In this document: one piece after another, positions 43,310 through 51,691 of the stretch
Layout: every line of letters begins with the position of its first letter
Position numbering within the stretch: position 1 is the stretch's first letter
Source of the DNA: Rubricoccus sp038746605
GTDB lineage: Bacteria; Bacteroidota; Rhodothermia; Rhodothermales; Rubricoccaceae
Length of the DNA: 64,000 nucleotides
Reading direction: 5' to 3'
Assembly: GCA_038746605.1 (NCBI GenBank)
Contig: JBCDKM010000001.1
Location: 124,001-188,000 of the forward strand
Made by a program: the position numbers and the translations under genes
Notes under the pieces: generated by a model
Told to the model about the DNA's origin: nothing
What the model saw: the letters and a program-made list of their open reading frames with translations, nothing else
The model's database searches: none

Positions 43310-43330
43310 TTTGACGGCTTCACAATTGTG
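43310..43330 (+). promoter_or_regulatory. Candidate promoter/operator for the gene at 43369
   Basis: TACTTTG resembles the Bacteroidota -7 box TAxxTTTG with one base less, and the perfect palindrome CACAATTGTG (43321-43330) follows 11 bases later, about 40 bases before the start codon. Both are weak evidence. It is one of few AT-rich spots near a start codon. Confidence 0.25.
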
Positions 43331-43368
43331 TGACTCGTGCGGGGCGCTTCCGGGCGCCTCGCCTGTGT

Positions 43369-43977
43369 ATGGACTTCCGCTCCACCTCCCCGACTGCCTC
43401 GGCAGTCCCCCTGACGGCCGAGACCGTCGAAGCCCTCGCGGCCCGCAGCCTCGCGTCGGAATCCGGCGCTGCGTTTCAGAGCCTATTGGCCTCTGCGCGT
43501 GACGCCCTCGGTCGTCTCACCTCGCCGGTCCGGCGGGCCGAGCGTGCCGCGATCAGCCTCGCGCAGCAGGAAACCGCCCGGACCATCGCTGGAGACTTGA
43601 GCGCCGCACGACACGCGCTCGATGTGGGGCTTGCCGACACCTCGCGCTGCCTCTCCTCCGAGGCGCCCTCGCTGCCCGACGCGCTCCGTGGCCTGCTCCG
43701 GCCCGACCGCAGTCGCCTCGTGGAGGCCGCCCGAGCAGTCCGTGCCACGGCGGCTCGCTCCTCCGAGAGACGCACCGAGGCCGAGACGCCACCCGACTGG
43801 TTCCTCGCCACGACGGATGCCGTGGAAGCGCTCGCCGAAGCTGCGGAGCACCTCGACGCGCTCGCCACCGCGCAGCCCGACGGGTCGGCCGCGCGAGAAC
43901 TCGGCACCGGTGTCGCCGCGAGCCTCCGGGGCTCCCGTGACGTGCTTCTCGGCGACATCGCCCGCCTCGTGGATTAG
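43369..43977 (+). CDS. Helical protein of unknown function
   Basis: A 202-residue protein with no signal peptide. It is predominantly alpha-helical, with Ala/Arg/Leu-rich segments (ALAARSLASESGAAFQSLLASARDAL, RAERAAISLAQQETARTIAGDL, RLVEAARAVRATAARSSERR, ATTDAVEALAEAAEHLDALATAQ). Repeated Ala/Leu/Glu heptads suggest a helical bundle. I recognise no family. The start at 43369 follows a GCCTGTGT leader. It precedes the M17 aminopeptidase by 78 bases on the same strand. Confidence 0.6.
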   Translation: MDFRSTSPTASAVPLTAETVEALAARSLASESGAAFQSLLASARDALGRLTSPVRRAERAAISLAQQETARTIAGDLSAARHALDVGLADTSRCLSSEAPSLPDALRGLLRPDRSRLVEAARAVRATAARSSERRTEAETPPDWFLATTDAVEALAEAAEHLDALATAQPDGSAARELGTGVAASLRGSRDVLLGDIARLVD

Positions 43978-44055
43978 CCGGGACGGGGAAGGGAGAGAAA
44001 CAGCGAGCGCCGTGCGTCGTGGGCTCGCATCTTGGCGCCCTCTTTCCTCTGCCCC

Positions 44056-45483
44056 ATGTCTGATCTCCTCTGCCTCTTCCTCCACGGCGATACGCCCGAT
44101 TCGTGGTCGTCGTACGGCCCGTCTGTCTCTCGCGCGGCCGAAGACGCCGCTACGAGCCGTCAGCCCGCGCTGTTCTACCCGGAGTCTGGACCCTCTCGCG
44201 TCGCCATCGTGCCGGTGCCGGAGGCGCAGAAAGGCGACGAGGCGTGGCGATGGGCCGGTGCGTCCGCTGCCCGGCTGGCCGGATCGCTGAAGGCAGAATC
44301 GGTCACGCTGGAAGCGCCCGACGCGGATGCGGCATCCGCTGTTGCGGAGGGGTTCATCCTGGGCGCCTACCGCTTCGACCGGTACCGGACCGGTGAGACT
44401 CCGCCAGCGGCTCCGTCCGTGACGGTTCGCCTCGCGGATGGAGCGGAACAGGACGTGGAAGCCGCCCACGCTCGCGCTCGTGCTACCAACGCCGCGCGTG
44501 ATCTCGTCAACCTCTCGCCGGATGAGAAGATGCCCGCTGATCTCGCCGAGGCCATGCGCGAGGGTGCCGAGGCGGGCGGACTCGCGGTCGAGGTGTGGGG
44601 CAAGGAGAGAATCGAGTCTGAGGGCATGGGGGGCCTCCTCGCGGTCAATCGGGGTAGCCTGGATCCTCCTCGGTTCGTCGTCATCGAGCATGCGCCGGAG
44701 GGGCACGAGGACGCGCGGCCTGTCGTGATGGTGGGCAAGGCGGTCACGTACGACACCGGGGGCCTCTCCCTCAAGCCGACGAAGAACTCGATGGACAAGA
44801 TGAAGGCCGACATGGCCGGTGGCGCGGCGGTGTATGGCGCGATGCTAGGTCTCGCTGCTCTTCAGGTCCCGCTCCGGGTGATCGCGCTCATCCCGATGTC
44901 CGACAACCGCCCCGGTGTGCGCGCCTACGTTCCAGGCGATGTGATCCACATGCACTCGGGCGCGACGGTGGAAGTCCTCAACACGGACGCTGAGGGCCGC
45001 ATGCTCCTGGCCGATGGCCTTTCCTACGCACACTCTCTCACGCCTCGCCTCGCGATGAGCGTCGCGACCCTCACGGGCGCGCAGGGCGTGGCGCTGGGAG
45101 AACGCGTGGCCGCTGTCATCCCGCGCGAGGACGTGCACGCCGACGGCTATCGCCAGCTGTTCCAGACCGCAGGAGAAGCGACCGGAGACCTCGTCTGGCC
45201 GCTTCCCCTCTTCCCACACTACCGCGAGCAGCTCACCTCCGATGTGGCCGATCTCAAGAACGTCGGCGGGCGGATGGCTGGGACCATCACAGCGGCGGCG
45301 TTCCTAGAGCACTTCACGCACGACGACGAGGGCGAGCCCGCGTACCCCTACGTCCACCTCGATATCGCACGACCCGCCTTCTTGGATTCCGCCTACGGCT
45401 ACCATCCGAAGGGAGCGAGTGGCTTCGGCGTCCGCCTTCTCATCGACGCCCTCGCGCGGCTATCGGAGGGCGCTGACGCGTAG
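44056..45483 (+). CDS. M17 leucyl aminopeptidase (PepA family)
   Basis: A 475-residue cytoplasmic metallo-aminopeptidase removing N-terminal residues. The N-terminal regulatory part is poorly conserved, then LVNLSPDEKMPADLAEAM, then the metal-binding core: VGKAVTYDTGGLSLKPTKNSMDKMKADMAGGAAVYGAM (Lys and Asp ligands), ALIPMSDNRPGVRAYVPGDVIHMHSGATVEVLNTDAEGRMLLADGLSYA (NTDAEGRL signature with Met for Leu). The C-terminal KNVGGRMAGTITAAAFLEHF is typical. The ATG at 44056 follows CTGCCCC. The palindrome arm GTGCCGAGGCGGGC occurs near 44569 in the gene. Confidence 0.93.
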   Translation: MSDLLCLFLHGDTPDSWSSYGPSVSRAAEDAATSRQPALFYPESGPSRVAIVPVPEAQKGDEAWRWAGASAARLAGSLKAESVTLEAPDADAASAVAEGFILGAYRFDRYRTGETPPAAPSVTVRLADGAEQDVEAAHARARATNAARDLVNLSPDEKMPADLAEAMREGAEAGGLAVEVWGKERIESEGMGGLLAVNRGSLDPPRFVVIEHAPEGHEDARPVVMVGKAVTYDTGGLSLKPTKNSMDKMKADMAGGAAVYGAMLGLAALQVPLRVIALIPMSDNRPGVRAYVPGDVIHMHSGATVEVLNTDAEGRMLLADGLSYAHSLTPRLAMSVATLTGAQGVALGERVAAVIPREDVHADGYRQLFQTAGEATGDLVWPLPLFPHYREQLTSDVADLKNVGGRMAGTITAAAFLEHFTHDDEGEPAYPYVHLDIARPAFLDSAYGYHPKGASGFGVRLLIDALARLSEGADA

Positions 45484-45551
45484 TCGTTTCTTTCTCAGCC
45501 GGGAGCCCGATCTGGATCCCGGCGTACCTCGAGCAGCCCCACGCTCTCTCC

Positions 45552-46262
45552 ATGCTCCGCCTCGTTCCGCTCTTCGGCGCTCTTCTCGTTCTCTCCGGTT
45601 GCCAAGAGGCGGAATCCCCAGATGGCGATGGAGCCGCGACCGTTCCCTCGGAGCTACCGGCTTCTCTGGGCACGAGCGCCGAGACTGAATATGAGAACTC
45701 GGCACCGGGGTTCATCGGTGCGACGGCGCCGGAGACGGCGTTCCTGCTCGATGACGGTGCCGTCTGCTACATCTACGAATCCTACGCCGTCCGCGTCAGC
45801 CCCATCGGATCGGACGGGGAGCCGCGTGGCGATCTCGTGCAGGTCGGGGGGCGCGAAGACGGCGGGATCGCGCGCGACGAATGCGAGGCGGCCTCGCGTG
45901 CCGTGACGGGAGACGACGAAGCCGACACGTTCTCAGGAGTAGAAGGCGACGTGCTCTTGCTGGATCGAGCCAGCGGCGAGGCTGGGCGCCGCCTTGTGGC
46001 GGTGGATCTCGCGGCGGGGGGCGAGACGGTCCTGGATTCTCCGTACGAGGAACCGGTCGAGATCGCGGAGGGCGTGCTGACGTTCGGCGCTCTCATCCGC
46101 GAAGTGACCTCGGCGGACGGCCTCGAAGGCGTCGAGTGCGAGCAGGGCGAGGACTATCTCTCCAACGACCTAGCGGTGGGCGTCGTGCAGATCCGCGAGT
46201 TCGATCTCGCCTCGCGCGACGTGACCGAAACCGATATGCTCGTCTGCGTTCCGCTCGGCTAG
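45552..46262 (+). CDS. Lipoprotein of unknown function
   Basis: A 236-residue protein with a lipoprotein signal (LRLVPLFGALLVLSGC, acylated Cys at residue 17). It is strongly acidic, rich in Glu and Asp (DEADTFSGVEGDVLLLDRASGEAG), with beta-propeller-like alternations and Cys residues in AVCYIYES, DECEAAS, VECEQGE and MLVCVPL that could pair. I recognise no family. pdxA starts inside its stop codon, so the two are cotranscribed; no functional link is evident. Confidence 0.7.
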   Translation: MLRLVPLFGALLVLSGCQEAESPDGDGAATVPSELPASLGTSAETEYENSAPGFIGATAPETAFLLDDGAVCYIYESYAVRVSPIGSDGEPRGDLVQVGGREDGGIARDECEAASRAVTGDDEADTFSGVEGDVLLLDRASGEAGRRLVAVDLAAGGETVLDSPYEEPVEIAEGVLTFGALIREVTSADGLEGVECEQGEDYLSNDLAVGVVQIREFDLASRDVTETDMLVCVPLG

Positions 46263-47254
46263 TGCTTCCCACACTCGCACTCACTCTCGGAGACCCGGCC
46301 GGGATCGGGCCGGAGATCGTGCTCCGCGCCGCTCGCGATGCCTCGCTGCGTGCTCTCGCTCGGCTGGTCGCGGTAGGGCCCACCGACCTGCTCCGCAAGC
46401 AGGCCGAGGCGCTCGGCCTCGGGGAGGTGATGGAGGTGGTCGCGTTCAGCGAGGAGGTGCCCACGGGGGCCCTCGCGGTGATCGACACCGGTGGGGGAGA
46501 CGTGCCCATCGGCCAGACGACCGCTGCGGGCGGACGCCACGCGCTCGCGGCCATCGCGCGGGCGTGCGATGCCTGCCTCGCGGGGGAAGCGGACGGGATG
46601 GTGACGGCCCCGCTCTCCAAAGAAGCCATCGCGCTGGCAGGTGCCGATTTCCCCGGCCACACGGAATTTCTCCAGCGTCGGACGGGCGCGGAGGAGGTCG
46701 TGATGGTGCTGGCCTCTGACCTGGAGGCGGGGCCGCTCCGCGTCGCTCTGGCGACGATCCACGAGCCGATCCGGTGTGTTGCGAGCCTCGTTACGCGCGA
46801 GCGTCTGCTCTCCATCTTGCACACGCTGGACCGAGGCCTCCGCGAACGCCTCGGCGTGGCGCAGCCTCGAATCGCGGTCTTCGGACTCAATCCCCACGCG
46901 GGCGACGGCGGCGTGATCGGGAAGGAGGACCTGCTCGTCGTGGCGCCTGCCATCGAGGCGGCACGGGAGGCGGGCATCGACGCGACGGGGCCGTTCCCGG
47001 CCGACGGGTTCTTCGGTCGCGGCTCCTGGGCCCGGGTGGATGCGGTCCTCGCGATGTACCACGACCAGGGCCTCGCGCCGTTCAAGGCCCTCGCGATGGG
47101 CGGCGGGGTCAACCTCACGCTCGGCCTGCCCATCGTGCGGACGAGCCCGGACCACGGCACGGCGTTCGACATCGCGGGCCAGGGCATCGCGGATGCCGGG
47201 AGTTTTGCCGAGGCGGTCCGCCTCGCGGCCGAGATGGCCGGTCGGGCGCGCTAG
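46262..47254 (+). CDS. pdxA: 4-hydroxythreonine-4-phosphate dehydrogenase
   Basis: A 330-residue enzyme of the pyridoxal 5'-phosphate pathway, oxidising 4-phosphohydroxy-L-threonine with NAD. Family motifs: LALTLGDPAGIGPEIVLRA, VTAPLSKEAI, the metal His in FPGHTEFLQ, FGLNPHAGDGG, a second His in VLAMYHDQGLAPFKALAMGGGVNLTLGLPIVRTSPDHGTAFD and a third in the final DHGTAFD. Length matches the family. The GTG start at 46262 overlaps the previous stop by 1 base (TAGTG). Its stop overlaps that of the opposite-strand gene at 47251. Confidence 0.95.
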   Translation: MLPTLALTLGDPAGIGPEIVLRAARDASLRALARLVAVGPTDLLRKQAEALGLGEVMEVVAFSEEVPTGALAVIDTGGGDVPIGQTTAAGGRHALAAIARACDACLAGEADGMVTAPLSKEAIALAGADFPGHTEFLQRRTGAEEVVMVLASDLEAGPLRVALATIHEPIRCVASLVTRERLLSILHTLDRGLRERLGVAQPRIAVFGLNPHAGDGGVIGKEDLLVVAPAIEAAREAGIDATGPFPADGFFGRGSWARVDAVLAMYHDQGLAPFKALAMGGGVNLTLGLPIVRTSPDHGTAFDIAGQGIADAGSFAEAVRLAAEMAGRAR

Positions 47255-47592
47255 CGGTCCCGCTGACGGCGCCTCTCAGAGAGAGCCTCGTCTTCTTCCG
47301 GGGCGCCGAGAGCTTCCTCCAGCACCTCGGGAGAGATCCGCGCCTCGCCCTCGCCTAGCAGAAGCTCGCGTTCCAGTTCGTCGATGCGTGCGACGAGCGG
47401 GGCGGTGGCCTCGATCACGGCGTCGTCCACCATCGCCTGGAGGTCACTGCGCCGCATCGGGCTGCCTTCGCGGGCATCGTCTCGGTTTCGCGGTCCGCTC
47501 TCGCGGAGGCTCTTGATACCGCGAAACACCCCCGCAGGCGCGAGGACGAACAGGATGAACACGACGAGGACGATAAAGATTTCTTCCGGCAT
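47251..47592 (-). CDS. Small membrane-anchored coiled-coil protein
   Basis: A 113-residue protein. Residues 2-24 form one membrane helix (EEIFIVLVVFILFVLAPAGVFRG), followed by a basic stretch and an amphipathic coiled-coil region (RSDLQAMVDDAVIEATAPLVARIDELERELLLGEGE). The acidic/basic tail ends SERRRQRDR. The layout resembles phage-shock PspB-type or similar regulators, but I cannot name a family. Its stop codon overlaps the pdxA stop by 4 bases in convergent orientation. A pyrimidine-rich leader precedes the ATG at 47592. Confidence 0.65.
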   Translation of the reverse strand: MPEEIFIVLVVFILFVLAPAGVFRGIKSLRESGPRNRDDAREGSPMRRSDLQAMVDDAVIEATAPLVARIDELERELLLGEGEARISPEVLEEALGAPEEDEALSERRRQRDR

Positions 47593-47691
47593 GGGGGTGA
47601 GGAAACGCTCGCGCCGCTACGATACGTTCTCGGAGCGGTTGCGCGGGGCGGGGGTGCAGATGCTAGGTTCGGGCGCCCTCCCGCTTCCCCG

Positions 47692-48174
47692 ATGCGTCTC
47701 TTCCTCGCCTGTCTCGCGGTTCTCCTCACCGCGCCTGCTGCTTTTTCCCAGGCCGCCCCCGTCCGCCTCGGCGTCGGTCTGGATGTCGTCGCGATTCCGC
47801 TCCGGGCGGGCGACGTGGACCCGGGCCTCGGGCTCGGGCTTCGAGGTCGGGCGGCGCTCCCGATCAACGCCGATCTCTCCGCTGCTGGAAGCCTCGGCAT
47901 CACAGCGAACCTCGCGGGAAGCGCCGTCCTGACCGCTGCCCCGCAGGTTTCCATGATCGTGACGCTTCCCAACAGGAGCAGCTACGTGCTGGGAGGCTTC
48001 GGTGGCTTCGTCCCACTCTCCGGCGGCGGCGGTGGCCCGACGGTCCATGCGGGCTTCGGTGTCGCCGTCCCGCTGTCCGAGACGTCGATCTACTTCGAAG
48101 TGGATCCTGCCATCGTGGTGGGCTCCAGCGAGACGACGTTTGTGATACCCGGCCGCGTCGGGGTCATTTTCTAG
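47692..48174 (+). CDS. Small outer-membrane barrel-like protein
   Basis: A 160-residue protein with a signal peptide (LFLACLAVLLTAPAAFSQ). The rest alternates hydrophobic and Gly/Ser residues in short strands (VRLGVGLDVVAIPLR, LGLGLRGRAALPI, VLGGFGGFVPLSGGGGGPTVHAGFGVAVPL), with a final VGVIF strand typical of outer-membrane barrels. At about 140 mature residues it would make only 8 strands. Function unknown. The ATG follows GCTTCCCCG. It is convergent with the gene at 48182 with a 7-base gap. Confidence 0.7.
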   Translation: MRLFLACLAVLLTAPAAFSQAAPVRLGVGLDVVAIPLRAGDVDPGLGLGLRGRAALPINADLSAAGSLGITANLAGSAVLTAAPQVSMIVTLPNRSSYVLGGFGGFVPLSGGGGGPTVHAGFGVAVPLSETSIYFEVDPAIVVGSSETTFVIPGRVGVIF

Positions 48175-48181
48175 CGCGAGT

Positions 48182-49435
48182 CTAGCAGCTGCTCCCGCCG
48201 CCTCGGAAGGCTTCCGTGAACCGCCCGGCGCGGTGCGTGATGATGAGGTAGCGGTACGCTTCGGCGCCTTCTTCCACGAACAGCGCCTCGGCTGCCCCAT
48301 CGGAGTCGATATCGACTACTCCCAGGAGATCAAACGAGCGGAAGCCGTCGGTGCGGGTGGTCAGACGTTCCGCGAGGAGTCGCGGCTGGCCTCCGGCCAC
48401 CTCCACCGCTAGCGCGAGGCCGGAGGGGCTGGCGTCGTCCCCGACCGCGAACACACCCACTGCTTCATCTCGTCCGTCCCCGTCGAGGTCGGCGGCGCGA
48501 GAATCCGTAAGCCGGAGGCGAGAGCCGCTGAGCCCGATCACGTCGAGGCGTTGGCGTGCAACGGTTTCGAGGGCTTGCACGAGGGCGCGCGGGATACTCC
48601 CGCCGGGGACCTCGGGCGCGCCCATCACGCTGGAGGTCGTCGCGAGTTCGACCCATTGCGCGGCGCTCAGGTCCTCCGGTGCGGCGAACGCCGTGACGTA
48701 CTCGCAGCCGACGAGACTGGACTTCGTGCTGTCCACCCGAGCGCGGGCCGGAGCTTGTCCGGGGCCAAGCAGAAAGACCGACGATTGCCGGGGCGCGAGG
48801 GCATCGGCGGTGCGTCGGGCCAACCCCGCCTCGGTGGCGTCGCGGAGACTGTCGGAAACAAAGGTGGAGTCGAAGAGGGCACGGGCCTCGCGTCGCGCGG
48901 AGGCGAGCGGATCGAGGTATTCGCCGCGCTCATAGCGCACGATGGGGTCGAGCGCGAGAGTGAGGCGGCGGAGGGTAGAGTCCGGGAGAACGCGGACGGC
49001 GAAGAGCGTCGCGGCGGCATCGGAGGCTCGCCAGTTGGGTCCGGCCCGACCCGCTGCGTCCAAAACCCAGAGCGAGTCGCGCCACTCGTGGCGGAGGACG
49101 AGGTCGCCCTGGATGGCGCGGTTCTCGGCGCGAAGCACGAGCGAGAGGCGCGACCTCGCGACGGTCCCGCTGTCGTTGAGCGTCTGGTCCGTCAGGTCCA
49201 GCCGCCGGATCTCTCCAGGCTCGATACGCCAGTACCTCGGCCCGTCGGCGTCCTCGAGAAAGGCGAAGCGGAGGCTGTCGAGGTCGGCGCGAAGCTGGGG
49301 CTCGGTGGGAGGATCCGGTGGGACGTACGGCTCCTCGCGGTTGCATCCGGCAACGACGAGGCAGAGGACGGCCAGCAGTGCCCGCCTCGGTACCGAGGCG
49401 GGGGGAGCCAGGGAGCCTCGCGCGTCAGATCGCAT
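48182..49435 (-). CDS. Lipoprotein with FG-GAP-like motif; signal peptide includes a palindrome
   Basis: A 417-residue protein. The ATG at 49435 starts inside the gene at 49425 and is followed by SLAPPASVPRRALLAVLCLVVAGC, a lipoprotein signal whose n-region is encoded by an in-frame copy of the palindromic repeat. No ATG, GTG or TTG occurs after the repeat before the lipobox, so the repeat is probably translated. The mature part is mostly beta/alpha with Asp-rich DLDGDGRDEAVGVFAVGDD and VDIDSDGAAEALFVEEG, FG-GAP/VCBS-like calcium motifs. Function unknown. Confidence 0.75.
   Translation of the reverse strand: MRSDARGSLAPPASVPRRALLAVLCLVVAGCNREEPYVPPDPPTEPQLRADLDSLRFAFLEDADGPRYWRIEPGEIRRLDLTDQTLNDSGTVARSRLSLVLRAENRAIQGDLVLRHEWRDSLWVLDAAGRAGPNWRASDAAATLFAVRVLPDSTLRRLTLALDPIVRYERGEYLDPLASARREARALFDSTFVSDSLRDATEAGLARRTADALAPRQSSVFLLGPGQAPARARVDSTKSSLVGCEYVTAFAAPEDLSAAQWVELATTSSVMGAPEVPGGSIPRALVQALETVARQRLDVIGLSGSRLRLTDSRAADLDGDGRDEAVGVFAVGDDASPSGLALAVEVAGGQPRLLAERLTTRTDGFRSFDLLGVVDIDSDGAAEALFVEEGAEAYRYLIITHRAGRFTEAFRGGGSSC
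49381..49402. repeat. Palindromic repeat within the lipoprotein signal peptide
   Basis: CCCGCCTCGGTACCGAGGCGGG (10-base arms around a TA centre) lies inside the predicted coding region of the gene 48182-49435, encoding PASVPRRA of the signal peptide. Confidence 0.9.
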
Positions 49436-50054
49436 CCTGGGCCCGACGGAGGATGGAAGTCAGCCGCTCGTGGTCGTCGTCGAGCAGGCGGAGGAGGGCG
49501 CGGCCAGCGCCGAGGAGTGCTCGTTCTCCCTCGTCGCCCCGTCCGTGGGCGCGGTACAGGCCCGCGAGGACAGCCGCGATAAGGTCGTCGGCGGGGACGG
49601 CCGGGTCCGGGTGGCGCGCGAGCGTGCGGAGGGCGTCGAATGGCTCCCCGAGGAGGGCGACGGTCTCCGGCGCGCAGGGCGCGACGCGGTCGTGCAGTGC
49701 CGCAATGTGGGGCGGGAGTGACTGGCGGACGCGTGGGCGCCCGTCAGGGCGGGTGCTGCTGCCGTCCCACCAGCCGAGGATCTGGGCGCGGACCGTCGTG
49801 CGGATGAGTTCCTGGAGCTGGGGCATCTCGCGGCGGATGGCGTCGCGGTCCCAGTCGGCGCCGAGAGCGACGGCGCGACGGCCCGGCTCTAGGCTGCCGG
49901 TCTCCGTGTGGCTGACGAGCGCGTAGATCCGGTACCCAGCTTCGGTCTCGACCTCCACCCAGGTGCCGAACGCGGGCGGATCGGTTTCGCGGAAGACCTC
50001 CGCGACGATCTCGCGGGTGCTGCTAGCGATGACTTCGGCGACGGGGGCAGGCAT
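49425..50054 (-). CDS. HAS-barrel-like protein
   Basis: A 209-residue protein. The N-terminal 90 residues (PAPVAEVIASSTREIVAEVFRETDPPAFGTWVEVE, YRIYALVSHTETGSLEPGRRAVALG, QLQELIRTTVRAQILGW) resemble the HAS-barrel domain found at the N-terminus of HerA-type ATPases, known also as stand-alone cyanobacterial proteins. The C-terminal half is helical (ALRTLARHPDPAVPADDLIAAVLAGLYRAHGRGDEGERALLGAGRALLRLLDDD). It overlaps the following lipoprotein gene by 11 bases, implying coupling. The ATG at 50054 begins MPAPVAEV. Confidence 0.6.
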   Translation of the reverse strand: MPAPVAEVIASSTREIVAEVFRETDPPAFGTWVEVETEAGYRIYALVSHTETGSLEPGRRAVALGADWDRDAIRREMPQLQELIRTTVRAQILGWWDGSSTRPDGRPRVRQSLPPHIAALHDRVAPCAPETVALLGEPFDALRTLARHPDPAVPADDLIAAVLAGLYRAHGRGDEGERALLGAGRALLRLLDDDHERLTSILRRAQDAI

Positions 50055-50142
50055 GCGTGCAAGATCGCGCCCGGACTGCTCCCTTGCCGCGCCGCGGGTC
50101 CCGTCGTGGCGGTACGTTCCCGGACGACCCAGACGACCCCAG

Positions 50143-51651
50143 ATGGACGCCCTCCGCCAGCACCTCGCCACCATCCAAGACCTCCGCCACGCCGCCGCTG
50201 TGCTGGAGTGGGACCAGGAGACGCACATGCCCTCCGGTGGTGCTGAGGGCCGCGCCCATCAGGTCGCGACGCTCCGCCGCGTGGCCCACGAGACGTTCAC
50301 GAGCGACACCACGGCGTCCCTCCTCGACTCGGCCCAGACGGCCACCGAGGCGGACGAGGCGCTCCTCCGTGTCACCCGGCGCGACCTCGCGCGAGCCACT
50401 CGCCTCCCCGCCCGCCTCGTGGGCGATCTGGCCGAGGCCACGGCGCGCGCCAAGACGGCCTGGGCCGAGGCTCGCCAGTCCAGCGACTGGGCGCACTTCG
50501 CGCCGCACCTCTCGCGCATCCTCGACCTCACCATCCAGAAGGCCGACCTGCTGCGCCCGCTCCTCGCGGAGGAGAGGGGAGAGGGCTACGCCCCGGACGA
50601 TGCCGACGCCCGCTACGACGCGCTTCTCGATGAGTATGAGCCCGGCGCCAGCACGACCGACATCGCGCGAGTCTTCGCGGACCTCCGCGCCGAACTAGTC
50701 CCGCTCGTGGACGACATCGCCGCGCGAGGTGTCGTGGACGACGGGCCGCTGCACCGGTACGTGCCCGAGACCATCCAGTGGGAGTTGGGCATGGAGATCG
50801 CGTACGCTTTCGGGTACGACCTGGAGCGAGGCCGCCAGGACCTCTCGGCACACCCGTTCACGACCTCGTTCGGGATGGACGACGTGCGCATCACCACGCG
50901 CCTCGATCCCAACTTCTTCCCGACGGCGCTCTACGGGACGCTCCACGAGACCGGGCACGCGCTCTACGAACAGGGCTTTGCGCCGGAACTGGCCCGTACG
51001 CCGCTCGCGGACGGCACCTCCCTCGGCATCCACGAATCGCAGAGCCGCCTCTGGGAGAACCAGGTGGGACGCAGCCGCGCGTTCTGGCGTCGTCACTTCC
51101 CCGCGTTCCAGTCGCAGATCGGCTCGTGGGCAGACCTCAACGCCGATGCGGTCTGGCGGGCCTGCAACCGGGTCCAGCCCAGCCTGATCCGCGTCGAGGC
51201 GGACGAGGTCACGTACCACCTCCACGTCCTGCTCCGGTTCACGCTGGAGCGCGAGATGGTCGCCGGGCGCCTCGCCGTGGCCGACGTGCCGCAGGCCTGG
51301 AACGCTGGGATGGAGGCGCTCCTCGGCATCGTGCCGGATTCCGACAAGGACGGCTGCCTGCAGGACATCCACTGGTCGCTCGGCGCCCTCGGCTACTTCC
51401 CAACCTACACCCTCGGCACGCTCATGAGCGCGCAGCTCTGGGACGCGATGTCCCGCGACCTGGGCGACCTCGGCGCGATGGTGGAGGGGGGCATGTACGA
51501 CTCCCTCCTCGGGTGGCTACGGAAGCACGTCCACCAGTGGGGCCGGATGCGGACCGCCGGGGAGATCCTGGAGGCGACGACCCACGGCGGGCTGGATGCG
51601 GCGCCGTGGCTGGCCTACATCCGTGCGAAGGTGGATGCGGTGTATGGGTAA
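50143..51651 (+). CDS. M32 family metallocarboxypeptidase
   Basis: A 502-residue zinc carboxypeptidase of the thermostable carboxypeptidase 1 family, removing C-terminal residues from peptides in the cytoplasm. The HExxH motif reads TLHETGHALYEQG near residue 268, with the downstream Glu in GIHESQSRLWENQVGRS. The N-terminal helical segment LRHAAAVLEWDQETHMPSGGAEGRAHQVATL and HPFTTSFGMDDVRITTRLDPNFFPTAL are typical. Length matches the family. It is divergent from the HAS-barrel-like gene. The chromosome becomes AT-rich immediately after its stop. Confidence 0.95.
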   Translation: MDALRQHLATIQDLRHAAAVLEWDQETHMPSGGAEGRAHQVATLRRVAHETFTSDTTASLLDSAQTATEADEALLRVTRRDLARATRLPARLVGDLAEATARAKTAWAEARQSSDWAHFAPHLSRILDLTIQKADLLRPLLAEERGEGYAPDDADARYDALLDEYEPGASTTDIARVFADLRAELVPLVDDIAARGVVDDGPLHRYVPETIQWELGMEIAYAFGYDLERGRQDLSAHPFTTSFGMDDVRITTRLDPNFFPTALYGTLHETGHALYEQGFAPELARTPLADGTSLGIHESQSRLWENQVGRSRAFWRRHFPAFQSQIGSWADLNADAVWRACNRVQPSLIRVEADEVTYHLHVLLRFTLEREMVAGRLAVADVPQAWNAGMEALLGIVPDSDKDGCLQDIHWSLGALGYFPTYTLGTLMSAQLWDAMSRDLGDLGAMVEGGMYDSLLGWLRKHVHQWGRMRTAGEILEATTHGGLDAAPWLAYIRAKVDAVYG

Positions 51652-51691
51652 TTTTATGCGTCCAATTTAAGCTATTTTGGGTATAGATGTT

